Assembly: GCF_008727715.1 (NCBI RefSeq)
Contig: NZ_CP044218.1
Location: 4,819,501 to 4,883,500, forward strand
Direction of reading: 5' to 3'
DNA: 64,000 bases
Origin: Mesorhizobium terrae
Lineage (GTDB): Bacteria > Pseudomonadota > Alphaproteobacteria > Rhizobiales > Rhizobiaceae
A program made the translations under genes and the position numbers. The notes under the pieces were generated by a model. The model was not told where the DNA came from. It was given only the letters and a program-made list of their open reading frames with translations, and made no database searches. Position 1 is the stretch's first letter. The number at the start of each line of letters is the position of its first letter. Shown here one piece after another: positions 62,391-64,000 of the stretch.

Positions 62391-62969
62391 ATGACCCTGC
62401 CAACGGACGAATTGAAGAATGTAATCGGGCAAGCCCGTTCCAAATGGGGATGGTTCGTTGCCCTTGGCGTTTTGATGTTGATCCTGGGCGGCATCGCCTT
62501 CGGCAATCTGTTCATCGCCACGGTCGTGTCGGTCTATTTCGTCGGATGGCTGATGCTGATCGCCGGCGCCATCGAGATCGTGCATGCCTTCGGCGTCAAG
62601 ACCTGGGGACGGTTCTTCTACTGGCTGCTCAACGGCCTGCTTTATGCGGTGGCCGGCTTCTTCGCCTTCTACAATCCGCTGCTGGCCTCGGCGGTACTCA
62701 CCCTGCTTTTGGCTATCGCGCTGGTGGCGTCGGGCCTGATCCGCACCACCGTCGGCTTCCAGCACCGCGCCGAAAAGGGTTCAGGCTGGATCATTGCCGC
62801 CGGCATCATCACCGTGCTGGCGGGCCTGATCATCGCGCTGCGCTGGCCGGTCAACAGCCTGTGGGTGCTCGGCCTGTTCCTGGCGATCGACCTGATCTTC
62901 CAGGGCTGGACCTACATCGCTTTCGGTCTGGGCTTGAGGGCCAGCGCGCCCGCGGACGCTAAAAAGTGA
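62391..62969 (+). CDS. HdeD-family (DUF308) membrane protein
   Basis: A 192-residue protein with six transmembrane helices in DUF308 repeats: FVALGVLMLILGGIAFGNLF, GWLMLIAGAIEIVHAF and IIAAGIITVLAGLIIALRWP. HdeD of E. coli is tied to acid resistance, but the role here is unproven. ATG 62391 has GGAGAGG 9 bases upstream. The 3' end overlaps ribF by 11 bases. Confidence 0.85.
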   Translation: MTLPTDELKNVIGQARSKWGWFVALGVLMLILGGIAFGNLFIATVVSVYFVGWLMLIAGAIEIVHAFGVKTWGRFFYWLLNGLLYAVAGFFAFYNPLLASAVLTLLLAIALVASGLIRTTVGFQHRAEKGSGWIIAAGIITVLAGLIIALRWPVNSLWVLGLFLAIDLIFQGWTYIAFGLGLRASAPADAKK

Positions 62970-63942
62970 TCTTCCCGTCGAGGGCGGAAAGTGGCCGCAC
63001 GCCGGCCAGCACCGCCCTCGCCTCCGCCTCGTCGCGCTTCATCTGGGCGACCAGCGGGTCAAGCCCCTCGAACTTCACCTCGCCGCGCAGATAGGCGAAG
63101 AACGATACCTCGCAGACCTCGCCGTAAAGGCTGTCGGAGAAGTCGAAGAGAAACGTCTCGAGCAGCGGCGCACCGTTGTCGTCCACCGTCGGGCGCCGCC
63201 CGAAACTGGCAACGCCATCGTGCAAGGTGCCGTCCTGGCGCCGGAAGCGGACGGCGTAAATGCCTTCCTTCAGCGTGGTTTGCGGCGAAAGCCTCATATT
63301 GGCGGTGGGGAAACCCAGCGTGCGGCCGAGCTGCTGGCCGCCGATGATCTCGCTTTCGACCGTGAAACGATAGCCCAACAGGCCTGCCGCTTCGGCCGGC
63401 TCGCCCTCGGTGAGCAGCGCCCTGATGCGGCTGGAGGAGACGACGTCCGTGCCCTCGTCGCAAAAAGCCTCGACCTGGGCGACGCCAAAACCGTGGCGCC
63501 TGCCAGCTTCCGCCAGATAGGCCGGGCCGCCCTGGCGGTCCTTGCCGAAATGGAAGTCGAAACCGGTGACCGCGCAGGAAATGCCGAGGTTCTTTTCCAG
63601 GATATCGGTGATGAAGGATTCCGCCGACCGCTCGGAAAATTCGCGGGTGAATTCCTGCTCGATAACGGCGTCGAAGCCGAAATAGGACAGGAGCCTCGCC
63701 TTCACCGGCGGCGGGGTGAGCACGAACAGCGGCACGTCCGGCCTGAAAACGGTGCGGGGATGCGGTTCGAAGGTCAGCACCAGCGCCGGGACGCCGCGCC
63801 GATGCGCCTCGTCCAATGCCCGCTGCAACACGGCCTGATGGCCGCGATGTACGCCGTCGAAATTGCCGATCGCCACCACGCCGCCGCGCAGACGGGACGG
63901 CAGCACCGTGTCGCCGGAAATGCGTTCGAACGGCTTGTCCAT
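62959..63942 (-). CDS. ribF: bifunctional riboflavin kinase/FAD synthetase
   Basis: A 327-residue RibF. N-terminal nucleotidyltransferase with AIGNFDGVHRGHQAVL and VVSSSRIRALLTEG. C-terminal kinase with GRTLGFPTANM and a GIYAVRFRR segment. It makes FMN and then FAD from riboflavin. Starts at ATG 63942, 9 bases past the preceding minus-strand gene's stop. Confidence 0.94.
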   Translation of the reverse strand: MDKPFERISGDTVLPSRLRGGVVAIGNFDGVHRGHQAVLQRALDEAHRRGVPALVLTFEPHPRTVFRPDVPLFVLTPPPVKARLLSYFGFDAVIEQEFTREFSERSAESFITDILEKNLGISCAVTGFDFHFGKDRQGGPAYLAEAGRRHGFGVAQVEAFCDEGTDVVSSSRIRALLTEGEPAEAAGLLGYRFTVESEIIGGQQLGRTLGFPTANMRLSPQTTLKEGIYAVRFRRQDGTLHDGVASFGRRPTVDDNGAPLLETFLFDFSDSLYGEVCEVSFFAYLRGEVKFEGLDPLVAQMKRDEAEARAVLAGVRPLSALDGKITF

Positions 63943-63951
63943 GCCGCTCCC

Positions 63952-64000
63952 TTATTTCAGCCGCGGCATGACGGCAACGGGCCGGTAGCCGTGCTTTTCG
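63952..64000 (-). CDS. 3' end of a gene running into the window, possibly TIGR01459 HAD hydrolase
   Basis: Only 15 codons plus a TAA stop: EKHGYRPVAVMPRLK. In Rhizobiales a TIGR01459 HAD-type hydrolase often precedes ribF, and MPRL at the end fits that from memory. Too short to be sure. Confidence 0.4.
   Translation of the reverse strand, partial: EKHGYRPVAVMPRLK

Noticed and set aside
1..64000. CRISPR arrays, tRNA genes, prophage or integrative element borders
   Set aside because: I looked for evenly spaced direct repeats, cloverleaf sequences with CCA-like ends and integrases and found none that I could support by eye.

Overview
This window reads as chromosomal DNA of a high-GC alphaproteobacterium of the order Hyphomicrobiales, most like Mesorhizobium or a close relative in the Phyllobacteriaceae. 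Grounds: small alphaproteobacterial families in their usual settings (DUF1203, DUF2093, DUF4170 beside a lysophospholipid-type acyltransferase, waaA and lpxK), an AztABCD-type zinc importer, many LysR, MarR and Lrp regulators each divergent from a metabolic target, and rhizobial palindromic intergenic repeats. I saw no rRNA or tRNA genes, CRISPR array, insertion sequence, integrase or prophage. Genus is inferred from memory of gene families, not from a search.

Layout. 1-6.3 kb: start of a propionyl-CoA carboxylase alpha gene, a cupin, a YaiI-type protein, a DUF1345 membrane protein, a cytochrome b plus exported molybdopterin oxidoreductase pair, DUF1203 and an OmpA-like protein. 6.4-9.6 kb, minus strand: a coupled sulfur unit, cysteine synthase - AlaX - 3-mercaptopyruvate sulfurtransferase - acetyltransferase. 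9.8-12.2 kb: SDR, alpha/beta hydrolase and Rid protein. 12.4-16.4 kb: aztABC plus aztD for zinc capture. Three copies of the motif TAATNNNATAAC lie in this locus; one sits between aztA promoter-like hexamers and one in front of aztD. 16.4-19.4 kb: LysR/aldo-keto reductase pair and a TIGR01244 protein.

18.9-25.6 kb is aromatic amino acid (tyrosine) catabolism: an Lrp regulator divergent from hppD, then minus-strand hmgA - MBL-fold hydrolase - fumarylacetoacetate hydrolase-type protein - orphan membrane protein, with a MarR regulator divergent from hmgA and an 18-bp palindrome between them. 26.2-28.5 kb is the threonine pair kbl-tdh. 28.6-35.9 kb looks like amine or proline-derivative catabolism: an enolase-superfamily dehydratase, a large flavin/iron-sulfur demethylase-type oxidoreductase, and a non-pyrrolysine MttB-family methyltransferase with divergent LysR; queF and two tandem secreted paralogues lie among them.

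36-41 kb: mutL, EamA exporter, LysR, acetyltransferase. 41-47.5 kb: a tightly packed envelope operon (pmbA/tldD-like - cysQ - DUF4170 - acyltransferase - waaA - lpxK). 47.6-49.9 kb: HxlR regulator divergent from an oxidoreductase, NTF2-like and VOC genes. 50-58 kb: a BIME-like inverted repeat, patatin, an active/inactive M16 peptidase pair, rsmD, an rluB-type pseudouridine synthase with very long disordered arms, tadA and a lipoprotein. 58-64 kb: ileS, a MipA/OmpV porin-like protein, an HdeD-like protein, ribF and the last codons of one more gene.

Most of the window is ordinary, compact rhizobial chromosome. The parts most worth attention are the azt operators and split operon, the stand-alone MttB-type gene near a demethylase whose iron-sulfur motif lacks one cysteine, and the MBL hydrolase coupled into the homogentisate operon.
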